A stretch of DNA of 64,000 nucleotides, from positions 1 to 64,000 of the forward strand of contig CAKMXJ010000026.1 in NCBI GenBank assembly GCA_928724745.1, in the 5' to 3' direction. The stretch comes from Anthracocystis setariae (taxonomy: Eukaryota > Basidiomycota > Ustilaginomycetes > Ustilaginales > Ustilaginaceae). Of the stretch, positions 41,501 to 54,379 are shown one piece after another. The translations under genes and the position numbers were made by a program. The notes under the pieces were generated by a model that was not told the DNA's origin, did not search any database, and was given only the letters and a program-made list of their open reading frames with translations. Positions within the stretch are counted from its first letter, which is position 1. Every line of letters begins with the position of its first letter.

Positions 41501-44500
41501 GGCATCTTTGCATAATCTAGGTGGCGCAAAGGCTCCACTGTGCGTAAAAAAAAGGGCTTTCCTTCCATGCGAAGCAGCCAAAGTAGTGTTAATAAACTTG
41601 GAATCAACAATCGCTCCATTCCGGTCTCGTAGGCGCCTGACCGCCATCCGCCGAGACTATCGCCTTCAAGGCGACAGCTGCCGGTGCGCCTTTCGGGCTG
41701 ATCGGCTGCAGTGGTAGAGTGACCACATTGCGTGTTTCCTCGGCTCATGTGCCATTCGCTGTAGACCCTCTCGTCCCAGTTCCAAGTTTGAGATCACCGA
41801 TATGAAGTTTGAAGATCACCTCGATATTTGCTCGAGCCACTCTTCCTGAAACAACTCCCCAAACCATCGAGCACATGAGCGCAAACCTTCAATTTTGAGG
41901 GAGTGCTGCTCTGTCAGTCGCGAGTGAATGCGATAGAAAAAAACAGCATCAGGTCCGCCGGCGGCTCGCGTCATTCCCAATTTTCGGAGAAATTTTTTGA
42001 GCTTGAGGCCGCGCCAATCTTTTCGCGGCGAGACTTCTGCCAATATGTAGGAGCTCAAGTGTCCGTAAACTTGCATATTGGGATTGACAAGCACCCAAAA
42101 AAAATTCAGTTGTGAGCATTGATGTTTGTTTGACACCACACATGCGGATCAATTGGTGTGCAACAGGATCATTGCTCAATTCGAGCCTGCCGAGTTTTCG
42201 AGTAACGCGGGTCTCCACCGATCTGGCCAACGCGAAAGTGTGTTTCCGTCACATTTCGAGAAGAAAATAAACTCTTGAAAAAAAGGGGGAAAAATGGGAG
42301 AGAAAAATAAATAAATAAAAATGTGAATTTGGCCACGTGATAGGTTGACGCTCGCTCCACGCGCAACAACCCATACCAAAGCGCCTTTGTAGACTGCTCT
42401 ACACCCACTCAATGTCTAGATATTGGAGCAGTTAGTGGTTAATATACATAGCTTGAGTAATGGTCCGGAGAATACTTGTGTTAAATTGCTACATATGCGG
42501 ACAAATTCAAGGTGTTATTGCAAAGCACCAGATTGTTTTATGCAATCTACCACGGTTGACAATGCTGAAAAGAGTGGACACGATGGCAGTCACGCACTAG
42601 GTTGAAGATTGCCTTGGGTATTCTCCCTAGACGCGCTTGCTCTACTGAGACGCCATCGGTCGGCGATGCAGATTTCTCACGGATCTGCTCGCCGGTGACA
42701 GCCAAGAAGGACGCGACGCGACGCGATACTGAGGCAAGAGCTCATTTGAAACCTCACACGCAGCCGCCTTGCAGGAGTTTCGAGATGCAGCAGACTCACA
42801 GCGCGCATTCGCCCACCGACGAATTTTTTTCTTTCTTTCCGAAAGAACGCGTTACGAGCGTGCCGCAGGGTGCATCCGAAAATTCTGGCTAGACGCGCAG
42901 CTAATTCTAAAAAGCTTGATTTTGGCCTGTGCGGGGCAGGCCAGCTCTTTTGCGACTTTTCTGGAAGAATTCCCCCCGTCATGCAAGAAGCTAGCAACAG
43001 AAGCCAAGTCAGGTACAGTACTGTTTTGCACGGTTGTGGAGTGCATCAAAGCTCAAATTCGCCCCTCCGCTGTCTGTTTGAGGCTCGCATGCAAAGGAGC
43101 TTGCTATCTATGAGAGAGTGACGACTGGCTGCTGGGATTGGAATGACCGAAAGCCCAACGAAAGCCACGACCAATTGAATCGAGTGCGCTACACCACGTC
43201 AAGCTACAGCTCAGTCATTTGTCAATCGTGTCGAATCAAACATTTTTCGAAAATATCACGTGCGCTCGGCCTGCGAAACCTTGAAATCGCATATGATCCA
43301 TATCAGCTCATCCACTTTGCACCTTTATCACTCTTCCAATTGTTCCTTTCTCTATTGACCGCATGTGAGTAGTTTCAAAGAACATTATCGCTGTTTCTGA
43401 TACAAAGGTGAATGTTGAGCAGTTTCATATATCAGAAATATGGACATTGGTATGCATCTGTCCTCCGAAGAAGAGGCCCGGTGCGATGCAGCTCAGCTTT
43501 CTAAAATTGCCAAGTCCACTTAACTTTACTCTGATGTATCACGCAAGCGCTTTACTCTTAAATATCACGCAAGCCCAACCATTCAGCTCGAAGCGAAGCG
43601 AAGCGCAGCGATGCAATCCGAGCAGAGCATTCGGGGCACAAGCCATCTTGTATTCTGTGACCGTGACGAGACTGTGACAGCACCTCCATTTTGAGCGAAA
43701 GCGGTCGGAGGCTTCTTCGACAGCGTTCGACGGCTGAGGCTTGCTTGGCCAACAGCCGAACCCTTTCGGCTCGCGAGCTCAGCTGCCGAAGCCAATGCAC
43801 CTTCTCAGTCAGTCACAGTGGTCCCACAGGCAGAAGAAGCATGAGCGAAAAACTGGCCCAATCACACCAAGCTTGTCCAGAGAGTGAGTGTGAGTGGTAA
43901 TAATGGTATCTGCGTTCTTCATGACGGAGGTGCCGAAATGAAAGGTTGGCGAGAATCGACAGTGACAGCGACAGTGACAGCAGAAGCAGAAAGAATCCAA
44001 TGTGTCAGTCCATTCCCATCCACGCCGACATTCCGAGTCAGCGGAAACGTTGTGCGCCGATCGGTCTCTATCGACCATTTGATCATTCACAGCAAAGCCA
44101 AAAGTCCAAGCAAGGCGCTCGGAAGGTACTCTGACCGAGCTCTTGCCGCGAGAAGTCACACGGTCGATGTGAATTGCTGCCCAGCGGCTGGTTAGCGCGC
44201 GCATCTTTTCAGATCGCCAAGAGTCGTCTGCGTGATAATTGCAAAAAAAGCGGCGTCACCGAAAACACACCGAAACACGCACATCGAGTGTTGGGATTCT
44301 GTTTCGGATTCTCTCATCTTGACTCTGCTCGCTCCATTCCAAAGTCGAATGTCACATTGGAGCCAACGGGCACAGCCACAGTACAGTACAGTCACAGTGA
44401 ACTGAGCATATTGATCGCCTGGCAGTTTCGCCCTCGAAGCGTTGGTCTTTGCGTCGTTGCTCGTCAGCAGACTGTCCCCGTGAGCGAAAGCAAGGCGAAA

Positions 44501-45068
44501 TCGCGATTCGACTTGAATTCGAGGAGGCGCTTCTTTCTCTCTTTGGTCTCACGATCTCACTTCTCACCACCATCATATTAGTAGCTCAGTTTGACGATAT
44601 CCGCATCGCTTTACAGTGGACGCGAGCGGCTTTCATCGATCGAATCTCTTCGAGCCGGCCTCAATCGATCGAGCGCAGCGCAGCGCAGCGACAACGAAAC
44701 GCTTCAAGCAAGGTGCGTCTGAACCTGCAAACTGCGCAGGACTAATCTCGGCGGGACGGCGCGGTGGGATTCTGTGGGCCATGGTAGAAACCGCATAACA
44801 GCCCACTTTGCGCATCGCCTCGGTTCCTTTGCCACCGGTGAGTGAGTTGGTCTTTTCCGCTAAGCTTTGTTCGCGTTGGCTCGTTCGTAACTGCGCAGAC
44901 TTCTAACTCTAGCTCGTCTCTTTGTTTCGCCCTTTCTTCGTTCTTGCTCTTTCTTTCTTCATTCTCCCTCTCTCCCTCTCACTCTCACATAAATACATAC
45001 ATCTGCTCATCGACTTGTCACCTTGGTATCGCTCACTTTACTTTTTCTCTTTGTCTCGGTTGTCCACC
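38518..45068. other. 6.5-kb stretch without a convincing gene
   Basis: Many short frames overlap but none shows a clear family. A-run of about 24 at 38731-38754. On the minus strand between about 40370 and 39640 a coherent frame with one in-frame TAG includes the coiled-coil-like REQQERRLKEQAQARQE and a Ser/Lys-rich tail, which may be a decayed gag or gene. Near 43590 a GAAGC repeat and near 44680 a CAGCG repeat occur. Probably decayed intergenic or pseudogene DNA. Confidence 0.4.
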
Positions 45069-47318
45069 ATGTCGACTCGCAGCGTGTCTGTACCTGTACT
45101 CAACAAGTACATTAGGGACGACTCTCACACCCACATCACAGCCCGCAGAGACCTCAATTTCAGAAGAGTCCAAGACCGAGACGCCAGAATGTACAGCATT
45201 GTCAGGCGACGCATCTCGAAACCTCGACACGTCACGCCAACCGCGCGCCTTTTCATACCAGCCACCATCAAAGCCATGAAGGTCGGCATCCTGGAGGCCA
45301 GCTTCGATGAATGCTATCGCGAATTCCGACACATCCTTGGCCCTCAAGCCGACAAATTGCTGGCCCAGACAAGAAACTTCCCCTCCATCCCCGAGATTCC
45401 CAACGAATCCAGCTATGTCGCTTTTGTCCGAGAGCGCTGCCTCAACGACGTTCTTCAGCTCCTCGAGGCCGCAAAAGCTCAAATCACCTGTTTGCAGTCC
45501 GAACCTTCTTCTCCCGATCGCGATGCTACCCTCAACCTGCCGATTGCCATCGCTTTGGCCAACATCCACCACTTTAATATCATCCACGAGAGAACCGTCC
45601 CCGCCCTGGCCACTCGCGATGCCTGCCTCGGTGGCCTTCTCGACGTCTTGCGAAACAATCCGGCTCTTCGCGAGCAGATAGGCGCACTCCCCACCAACCT
45701 TCTGGAAGGCGACGAGGTTCGTCCCATCAGCGATATCGAGCTGGTCTATCAGCCCGAGCTGGCTCAAACTGAGCAGTACAAGACTGCCCTCCTCATCGAA
45801 TTCAAGTACGATAGCTATATCACTTTTCAAGACATCGAACGGGCCTTGCAACTTTGGCGACAGCTGATGCTCAGCCAAGAGATTTGCGATCTCCTCCGAA
45901 GCTCGGACGTGGTGCCCTTGCGCAAAGTGCTTATGCAGTATGCTCACCTTCTCACCATTAACAGTAGGCACGTGCTCAGCGCCTTGGCCCAGACCAGCCA
46001 TAACATGGTGTATCGTTGTCAGCGTTTCAGCCTCACAACCTGGGGGGTTGCTTCCATTGTCAGCGAGCTCGACTGGGACCATGAGACCGAGCCTGGTCAG
46101 CACCTCACCTATCGCCTATTCACTGGCGATCCTTGGTCGGCTTCGCCCGCCTGGCAGCAACGCGATCCCGACCCCAGTCAGGCTCTTCCGCCCAATCCGA
46201 CCTACATTGCCCTCAATCTAGCGCTTCTCCATCTTCGAGACGGTCTTGTGCCCGCAGAGGTTGTCGATAGCTTTGTCGATAAGTACTACGAACCTGTCTC
46301 TGCCACTTCGAGCCAGGAGAGCGATGAACCAGATGATCCGGCTGACGGCGACTACCAACCACCCAGGGGTCATGGAGATGGCGGAAGCGATGGTCAAGGC
46401 ATGCCCGACGACAACCAAGATTCGAGCACTTCTCTTTGCCCACCACCTACTCCAGCTTCTCCTGGTCGTGATCCTCATGAAGGTGGCCTTGGTGGCAGTC
46501 GTCGACATGCTTTGGCGTCAGAGCTACTTGTTGCTTCGTCAGGCGTACTCTCAGCCGCCTCACAGCCTTTGCTGGACCGTCTCGGCGCTTCGTCTGGAGC
46601 ACTCGACTCTGTCAACAAAAACCAAGCCAACGAGGACGAGGACGAGGACGAGGACGCTGTGGACAACGCAATCTGCAAAAAAGTGCTGGATGCGGCAGAC
46701 GAGAATCAGAAGCCAAAAGTGGCCGAATACTTCAAACTGGATCGCAAAATGTGTATGCTCGCCGAGCCGGCGCAGCTGGTGGTGTACGCGGCCAAGGTGT
46801 TGGAGCGAGTGGCTCAAAAGAAAGACTTGACGGATGAAATGTTGGACAAGCTGCGACCGCGTGCGCTGAAATACGGTCCGGTGCCGATCGAGCTGAATGT
46901 ATGGCATGCGATCAATGATCCTCCGAGTGGTGATAGCTACCATCCGAGTGGCGGGGACAAGGGTCTGGAGGTACACGACGACGACGACAACAACAACAAG
47001 AGCGATGATGACAACGATGACGGGGGAGAGAGCAACCAGGATCAGCAGCCGCAGCAACAGCATTCGTTGGCAGTCGAGCTTGACACTGATACGCGAGTGC
47101 GTCAGCTCACAGTCGTGCTTGAGGAGGGAGACGAGAAGCGCGTCGTCGCCAAAAGGAGCCTAGAGGCCATCATCGAGAAGCATAAAAAGCGTCGCGCTCG
47201 AAGCTCGGATCAATCGTCGTCATCGTCGTCATCGGGTGACGGAAACGGTGAAAAGGAGAAGGAGAAGGAAGCAAACAAGAAGCGTTATGGCTGGAGGAGG
47301 CGTTGGATGGTGCGGTGA
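45069..47318 (+). CDS. Uncharacterised acidic protein, possible nuclease-like core
   Basis: The frame extends to 44922, but ATG at 45069 has a good context (CCACCATG) after a pyrimidine-rich leader and gives 749 residues. The N-terminal half is well ordered. It includes PISDIELVYQPEL and, 20 residues later, ALLIEFKYD; D...(I)ExK in this arrangement resembles PD-(D/E)XK nuclease folds, but I cannot confirm that. The second half is low-complexity, with DEDEDED, a DDDDNNNNKSDDD run, QQPQQQH, Ser runs and a Lys-rich tail that could be a nuclear localisation signal. A nuclear role is an inference. No family recognised. Confidence 0.72.
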   Translation: MSTRSVSVPVLNKYIRDDSHTHITARRDLNFRRVQDRDARMYSIVRRRISKPRHVTPTARLFIPATIKAMKVGILEASFDECYREFRHILGPQADKLLAQTRNFPSIPEIPNESSYVAFVRERCLNDVLQLLEAAKAQITCLQSEPSSPDRDATLNLPIAIALANIHHFNIIHERTVPALATRDACLGGLLDVLRNNPALREQIGALPTNLLEGDEVRPISDIELVYQPELAQTEQYKTALLIEFKYDSYITFQDIERALQLWRQLMLSQEICDLLRSSDVVPLRKVLMQYAHLLTINSRHVLSALAQTSHNMVYRCQRFSLTTWGVASIVSELDWDHETEPGQHLTYRLFTGDPWSASPAWQQRDPDPSQALPPNPTYIALNLALLHLRDGLVPAEVVDSFVDKYYEPVSATSSQESDEPDDPADGDYQPPRGHGDGGSDGQGMPDDNQDSSTSLCPPPTPASPGRDPHEGGLGGSRRHALASELLVASSGVLSAASQPLLDRLGASSGALDSVNKNQANEDEDEDEDAVDNAICKKVLDAADENQKPKVAEYFKLDRKMCMLAEPAQLVVYAAKVLERVAQKKDLTDEMLDKLRPRALKYGPVPIELNVWHAINDPPSGDSYHPSGGDKGLEVHDDDDNNNKSDDDNDDGGESNQDQQPQQQHSLAVELDTDTRVRQLTVVLEEGDEKRVVAKRSLEAIIEKHKKRRARSSDQSSSSSSSGDGNGEKEKEKEANKKRYGWRRRWMVR

Positions 47319-49203
47319 AGGCTGATCGGAGCCATGGCCAAAGGAAGGCCGTTTGACAAAGGTGTGGCATTCTGTGACTCTTAGGCTCAAGAAATACGAT
47401 GTTTTGCTCTTGAATACTTGCAAACATGAAACAAAGCGGTTAGAGTGAGTATGTGGGCGGCAACTACGTCTAGTCGGAAGCATAGCTATTCATCACGATG
47501 TAGAAGTGTGAGACATGTTGGCGATCCCGGCGTTGATCGGCTCTCGATCTTGGATCGCCGATGATGAGCAAATCGGCGATTCAGGGGGGGGGGGGGTCCC
47601 GTACAGGTTCTTGCTGGCCTCGTCCTTTTCTTGTCTGTCTTGTTGCAAGATAGAGCACCTAAAGAGAAGTGAGTGGGTTTAGCTAGCTAGACGTACTTGA
47701 CACTTACTACCACTGTCTCGACATATTTTGTTCCTAGCTGCGTTCCCTAATACTAGTGCTCTACCTCAACCTTTGTGCCGTTTCGATCATCTTTACCAAC
47801 AAGACATGATCCAGTAATCTTTCACATTTTCAGTGTTTGTTGCGGTCCACAAGGAGTGATGAAAGAGCATGGCTTAGGAGAGCACAGTAGTGGGTGCAAT
47901 CTCTCGGCTGTTGGTGGTAAGAGCAAGAGAGGGAAGAATTCAAGTCCACAAGTCCACAAAAGAGTTGTGCCCGGTCTTGGATGGTGACCAGGTCGCAAGT
48001 TTGGAAAATCAGCGCAGCTTTAACTTGGCGATGCGGGTCCAAGACTGATCAGTTGTGAGGATAAAAAGAGTTGCTACAGCCGCTACCATTATTATTGTAG
48101 CTACTCATATCGCAGACAAAGTCGCTCCGGTAGTGTTACGCCTCTGTAAAGGCGTGACCTTTCGCACGAGACTTGCCGCGCGAGTAAAGCTCTGTCATGG
48201 CGCATACGGGTTCCCAGCTCCTCGCCTTGGCATCTCGCCTTGGCATCGCTTGCTAGGAATAGGAATGCTGGCTGTTGAGCAACAACATTCACTCTAACAC
48301 CTCCAAAAGGTACTTAATCTCGCTCGCTCCTTTCGATCCTTTTCCCGTCGTAATCTCATCTCAATTCTCAGCGCACCGATACAGTACAAGGAACAATGCT
48401 CTAACAATATCGAAGTTGTAAAATTTGAGGACCATTGAGTATGCATCTCCTTCACCTAGGCAATCATCTCACGATCGCAAACCAAGACAATTTGAGTAGG
48501 AGATTGAAGGTGTTATAGATTGCAACAGATGCAGCCGAGAGTATGTCAAAGACTTGCAAGTGGCCTGAATGCCAGACAAAAGAGTCACATGTTGAATGGG
48601 CAATCGAGTGTCGCACAAGTCCGGTAGAGCACTTGATATTAAGGAACCGGACTAGGAACAAGGTAAGTAAGGACAGGAAAGAAATCGTATGACTTCCTTG
48701 AGATGTGCTCTACCCTATGACGAAACAGATGGGAAGATATGTATGTGCAGGTCACGGGCCCCTGCTGCAAGAGAATCCTGTGATCGCCGATTCTCCATCA
48801 TCGCTTATCGGTTAGCGCGAGCCGATCAGGCGCTAGGATCGCCAACTTTACACAGTCAATCCGTTCCACCTGATGACGATTGTAATGGTCAGATTGATGG
48901 ATGACACTTTGCCTGTTAAAGCGTTGATAAGGTCGTCTTTCAATGATGGTGTACTGCTCTTGTATGTTAAGGCCCAAGAATTTGACTATCGACAGGCAAC
49001 TCAGCTTTTCAGTTGCGTGTCAATGCGCTGATCAAAGTTACGACGCGTAGGACCTTTGTTCCTCTTTCGTTTCAACCACCACCACCACCACCACCACCAC
49101 CACCACCACCGCCGTCAATATTGTCAATATCGTCAAGATCTGTTTACGAGCGCCCGTGAGCGCTACTCGAGGATGGATACGAGCGCTCATGTGCACTGCA
49201 TCA
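47319..49203. other. Non-coding stretch with homopolymers
   Basis: No gene seen. G run of 13 near 47584-47596 and a CAC/ACC microsatellite at about 49077-49110. GATCGCCGAT-like strings recur near 47520-47580 and 48780. Confidence 0.4.
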
Positions 49204-51110
49204 CTGCCGACTCGGCCATCATGAACCCCATCAAGAAAATCATCGCTCTCAAGTCGGCGCAGCAACTTCAAATCTTCAACATCGAAGCCAAAGCGAAAAT
49301 CAAGTCTCATCTCAGGAACGTCATGAACCAAGATGTCACCTTCTGGAAGTGGATCAGCAACACCACCCTTGGTCTCGTCACTGAGACCGCCGTATACCAC
49401 TGGACCATGGACGGAGAATCGGCTCCCACCAAGGTCTTTGATCGTCACGTCAGCTTGCAAGGTACTCAGATCATCAACTACCGCGCCAGTGCAGATGGAA
49501 AATGGCTCGTTCTCTTTGGTATCTCTGGCAACACCTCCGGCGCCCCTAACGCCTTCCATGTCAAGGGTTCCATGCAGCTTTACTCGCGCGATTGTGGTGT
49601 CTCGCAACCCATCGACGGTCACGCAGCCGCCTTTGCAGAGCTCAAATCCGATTCAGCACCCAAACCGTTCAAGCTTTTCACTTTTGCCAACCGCACTTCC
49701 ACCGGCGCCAAGCTCCACGTCGTCCAAATCGATCACCAGAACGGCCAGCCCGCCTTCACCAACAAGGCGGTCGATGTCTTCTTCCCGCCAGAGGCCACCA
49801 ACGACTTCCCCGTCGCCATGCAGATCAGCAAGCGCTACGGCATCGTCTATTTCGTCACAAAGCACGGCTTCATCCACCTCTACGACCTCGAGAGCGGCGC
49901 TTGCATCTACATGAACCGCATCTCGGGCGACACCATCTTTGTCACTGCCGAGCACGAGTCCACCGGCGGTATCATCGGTATCAACCGCAAGGGTCAAGTC
50001 CTTTTGATTTCCGTCGACGAGAACACGGTCATCCCTTACATCCTCCGCACGCTCAACAACTCGGAGCTGGCCTTCAACCTTGCTTCGCGTGGTGACTTTC
50101 CAGGTGCCGATGATCTCTACCTCCAGCACTTCCACTCTCTCTTCTCCACAGGCCAGTACGCTGAGGCCGCCAAGATCGCTGCCAACTCGCCACGCGGCAT
50201 TCTTCGAACTTGCCAGACCATCAAGCAGTTCAAGCAGGTTTCCAATCAGCCCGACACTCTCTCACCTATCCTTCAGTACTTTGGCTTTCTGCTCGAAAAG
50301 GGTTCGCTCAACAAGTTCGAGTCGCTCGAGCTCGCACGTCCTGTCCTCAACCAGGGTGGCAAGCACTTGCTCGAGATGTGGCTCAAGGAGAGCAAGATCG
50401 AGTGCAGCGAGGAGCTCGGTGACATTGTTTGTCAGCACGACATCAACTTGGCTCTCAGCGTCTACCTCCGTGCCAACGTGCCCAACAAGGTGGTGGCCTG
50501 CTTCGCCGAGACCGGTCAGTTTGACAAGATCGTCCTCTACGCCAAAAAGGTTGGCTTACACACCCCTGACTATGCCGCTTTGCTCCAGCACATTCATCGT
50601 ACCAACCCAGAGAAGGGTACCGAGCTTGCTTGAGTTTGCCAGCAGTCTTGTTGGTGACAAGTCCGGTCCTCTTGTCGACATTGAGCGTGTCACCGATATC
50701 TTCATGAGCCAAAACATGATCCAGCAAGCTACCTCGTTCCTTTTCGACGCTCTCAAGGACAACAAGCCCGAGCAGGCTCATCTGCAGACCCGCCTTCTCG
50801 AAATGAATTTGGTCAACACCCCTCAGATCGCCGATGCCATCCTTGGCAACGAGATGTTCACCCACTACTACCGCCCTCGCCCCTCGTATCGCCAATCTTT
50901 GCGAGAAGGTCGGTCTTTTGCAGCGTGCGCTTGAGCACTACAAGGATGACGCCGACATCAAGCGTGTTGTCGTCCACACCAACTTTGCTCCAGGTGGATT
51001 GGCTTGTCAACTACTTTGGCAAACTTACCGTGGATGAGTCGCTCGAGTACCTGCGCAAAATGCTCAAAAAAAGGTCAACATCCCGCCACAACCTGCATTC
51101 CGCCGCTGCC
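49204..51110 (+). pseudogene. Clathrin heavy chain, truncated and frameshifted copy
   Basis: The reading frame matches clathrin heavy chain from [10 protein letters not shown] (about residue 60 of the family) through the terminal beta-propeller ([28 protein letters not shown]) into the ankle and distal leg ([14 protein letters not shown]). Clathrin heavy chain forms the coat of endocytic and Golgi vesicles and is about 1,680 residues long. Here the first 60 residues are missing, a 10-base insertion near 50627 stops the frame, further indels near 50885 and 50990 shift it, and the match ends about residue 650. The intact gene must lie elsewhere. High conservation before the first stop suggests a recent segmental copy. 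No introns are seen. Confidence 0.93.
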
Positions 51111-51299
51111 GCTGCCGCCATCACCACCAACCTCTCCCCCTCTCAGACGATATGAATACGATTTGATGGTTATACGACATTGTATTTGCGTTGCGTTTGT
51201 GTGCGTTTGTGAAAGAGAACCATATCGGGAGAAAAAAAAAATAACGGAAAGTTGAGTGCGCAAACCCATCCCCGTACCGGTCTAACATACTAGTGAGTT

Positions 51300-52800
51300 T
51301 TCGGACACCTCCTAGATGCGTACTGGAGGTGGTAGAAACAAGCTCAAAATCAAGGTCTGTTGCAATTGTGCATATCAAACCACCTCCAGGACAATTAAAA
51401 CTCCGTCTTGGAGGTGTGTGCTCCTATGTTCAACTACCCCCAGCATGCATCGAGGAGGTAGGCCAAATAGAATCAGTGAAACCCACCAGAAAAGTGTGTG
51501 TCTGTTGCCATTGGTGTGTGGTGTGAGTTTATTAGAATCTACACATTGGCTAGTCACTATTGCTTGGTGAGTAGGTGGCTGAATTTGAATCCAAACACGC
51601 AAGGACATGTGTTTACCACGGTCCTTGATTTACCTCCAGGTTGCAATCTGTTATGCTCCTGGGGTCTTAGAACCTCGGAACGTGGCGGTGCGTCTGTGTC
51701 GAGGCCAGGGGCGTGGTACCGGGTGTTGCTCCCGGGATCGTTGCCAAGATAGCGGAGCGGGTGAGCGGGAGATCGGGAGAAGGTCTGATATTTCCACCTA
51801 CTAGAGTGAGTAAGCTAAAATACAATTGACGTCTGAACATGAGTTAGTTGCAGGGGGGATCTTCGGTATGACTTCCGGGAGCCCCTCCCGGAGATTGCCG
51901 CAGTCCCACCCTGGACCCCGATTCCTGACCTGGATCGGGAAAGCCTCCTCCCGCTTGTCACACTGCTATATCCCTTTCCGGCGCTGATGTTCGTAACACA
52001 ATCTTGGAAGTGAGTTTGAAATTCACCAAGTCAATTGTCAAACTTCTTTGGCAGTGAAGCCAGCAAGGGTAGACTGGGGGAGTGACAACACTTGTCCAAG
52101 TGGGTGCAGTTGACTTGGAAGCTTGGTAGATTGCTATGTGAGGGATAAACACGCAAGCCTGCGTGTTTGTATACTTGGCTGTGTGTTGTGAGCACGCTTT
52201 GATAGTGGTTGATGATTCAATGAATTTCCAGTCACTATGTCATGCTGTTCAGCACAGACAAAGTGAGAATTGAGTGTGTAAGATGGTTGTATTCCGGAGA
52301 GAGGCCTAGCAGACGGACTGAGCGGGTTATGCCTGCTCAGTCGACTGTTAGGCCGACGAATAATCCACTAATTACACAGCGTGACGTGACGGGAACAAGA
52401 GCTCACAACACACTACAGAGTAGAATGCAGCCTCTAAATATACATTGTTGTGTGGATTATCGTATATGGCAAAGTGACAACCGTTGTTGCTGTAGCTGTA
52501 CTTCTGAACGTCTCATGATCAGTTGAGGGTTTGCTATTGGGCACGCACCCTTGCGTGTCTCTCCTTCTGGTTGAGGTTTCCCCGCACAAGTCATTTGTGG
52601 CTCTCCTCCAATTGGTTTGGTCCAATGTGATCGGCAAATGGGGCTCACCCTTGATTATGAGGGTGACCCATTATGGCCCCAGAAGGCTACTGCCTTTGTA
52701 TCCGACTCTGAGGTGATTGGTGAAGATTCATCAAGTGTTGCTTTTGGAACACGCAAGCTTGCGTGTGTAGTCCCTAATTTGCCTGAATAATGTCATGAGA
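51300..52800. repeat. Repeat P copy 1, with dispersed palindromes
   Basis: From about 51590 it aligns with 54380-55640: GGTCCTTGA..., AAGTCAATTGTCAA, GTGAAGCCAGCAAG, GGAAGCTTGGTAG, and GGGTGACCCATTRTG. It contains several copies of a palindrome of the form AACACGCAAGC-N-TGCGTGTT (near 51594, 52148, 52540, 52750). A Ty3 solo LTR is inserted in it. Family unknown; no coding frame is recognised. Confidence 0.6.
51649..51998 (-). repeat. Ty3 solo LTR in repeat P, TSD CAATC
   Basis: 350 bp from TGTTATGCTCC to CGTAACA, of the same family as the block Y LTR and in the same orientation. The 5-bp duplication CAATC is at 51644-51648 and 51999-52003. Its left two-thirds is nearly identical to block Y; the right third has diverged. 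Confidence 0.92.
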
Positions 52801-53862
52801 CGTCTCATTCCTATTACGCTTCCCAGATCGCCGATCCAAGCCCGATCCGCAGTATCGGGCTAACTCCTATTTTCGCTGGTTCCGCTTTCCCTGTAAATCT
52901 CGTCTCACTCTCACTGTCTCTATTGAAATGACATTGATCACTCATTTAGCTCAAGCTCACTGCACGTCAGACTTAACCTTAACTTGGTTATGACAAATAA
53001 CTGTCAATGTTTGTTAGTTTCTACAGTTTGTCTAATCACTATGGCGAGGTGGGTAGACATTCTGTTGGATTTGCCTTACGAATCAGCTTTTCATCTCACA
53101 ATCGGGCACATCACATATCGGCACACAACACTCACTACTGAGTGTTGTACACGCGACGGCGAATGTCAAGACACCGGTCCCAATGTTTGCCGGGCAGATT
53201 TAGACATTTTCCGTACCCACGCAACACCCGACAGTACTCTCATTGGTCCGTTGACAGGTCTCAACATTCGATACCAAATGTTGAGACCACTCGACAAACC
53301 ACAAACCTCAGTTACAAACCCACACACACATCGCCCAATGGCAGGACCGCATTAGAGGGATGGCAAACCGGTCCACCCCAAACGGAACCTTCTGCCTAGC
53401 ATGGAAGAGGAGAGAAGGACGGGCGGACGAGACCCGAACCAATCATGACTGAGGTACGAGGTTCAGTGGCGGAATAAGGGCCCACACAATGAAGAGAAAC
53501 ACTCAATAACAAGTGTTGGGGACATAGACGGAGGACAAGATAGTCACTATGGGAAACGCATAGGGTGTATAGCGAAGATGGGGACGCCTTCGCTGTACGA
53601 GTTAGGATCAAGACATATGTATATAAGACCCGGGACCAGCACCCGAGAAAGTGAATAGAATTCATCGAATCACTATCTTACTTAGCAACTTATAAGATCT
53701 GACGACTAGTATCAACATCCGATATTGGATGTTGATCTTCCTCGTTTGAATCCTTCAAAGCTTCTAACCGCTGCGCCCCGTTCAATATCAATATTGTCCT
53801 AGCACTACTAAGTCACAGACATCAAACTCTGTGATAGTTCGAGCACGGACTTAACGACTCAC
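52801..53862. other. Region of perfect hairpins, no gene
   Basis: Three perfect inverted repeats with CAACA in the left arm: 53125-53148, 53257-53288 and 53711-53736. TATATAAGACC near 53620 is TATA-like and could belong to a decayed LTR. No coding frame is recognised. Confidence 0.45.
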
Positions 53863-54220
53863 TGTTATGATTGGGATATTGGGAGAGTTAGTGATTGGTT
53901 TTAGTATCAGAGCGGGCAGGAGTGGTCCCCCCGATGACGCCCGGATCGGGGATCGGGGGCAGACTGCGGCATCACCCGGGGGGTATCCGGGGGGCCACAT
54001 AATCTCACGTCCTAAGTCCACCACACTCACGACAGGTCGTCGATTGTATTTTAGCTTACTCACTCTAGTAGGTGGAAATATCAGACCTTCTCCCAATCTC
54101 CCGCTCACCCGCTCCGCTATCTTGGCAACGATCCCGGGAGCAACACCCGGTACCACGCCCCTGGCCTCGTTACAGACGCACAGCCACGTTCCGAGGTTCC
54201 TAGACCCCAGGAGCTTAACA
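53863..54220 (+). repeat. Ty3 solo LTR, TSD CTCAC
   Basis: 358 bp, TGTTATGATTGGG to GGAGCTTAACA, opposite in orientation to the block Y LTRs. CTCAC flanks it at 53858-53862 and 54221-54225. Confidence 0.95.
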
Positions 54221-54379
54221 CTCACGACACTCTCCCAAGATTGCAACTTAGGAAATAGGACATTGGATGTCAAACACCCATTACCGAGTGTTGTAAGTTG
54301 TATCTAACATTGAATAAACTAACGCCGCGATAGCTACTTCGCATCGATTGACTTTTAGAATCTAATACATTCGAGTGTG

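Noticed and set aside
41949..43113. Several 80-115-residue frames
   Set aside because: Mutually overlapping on both strands with no motif, start context or homology to one another.
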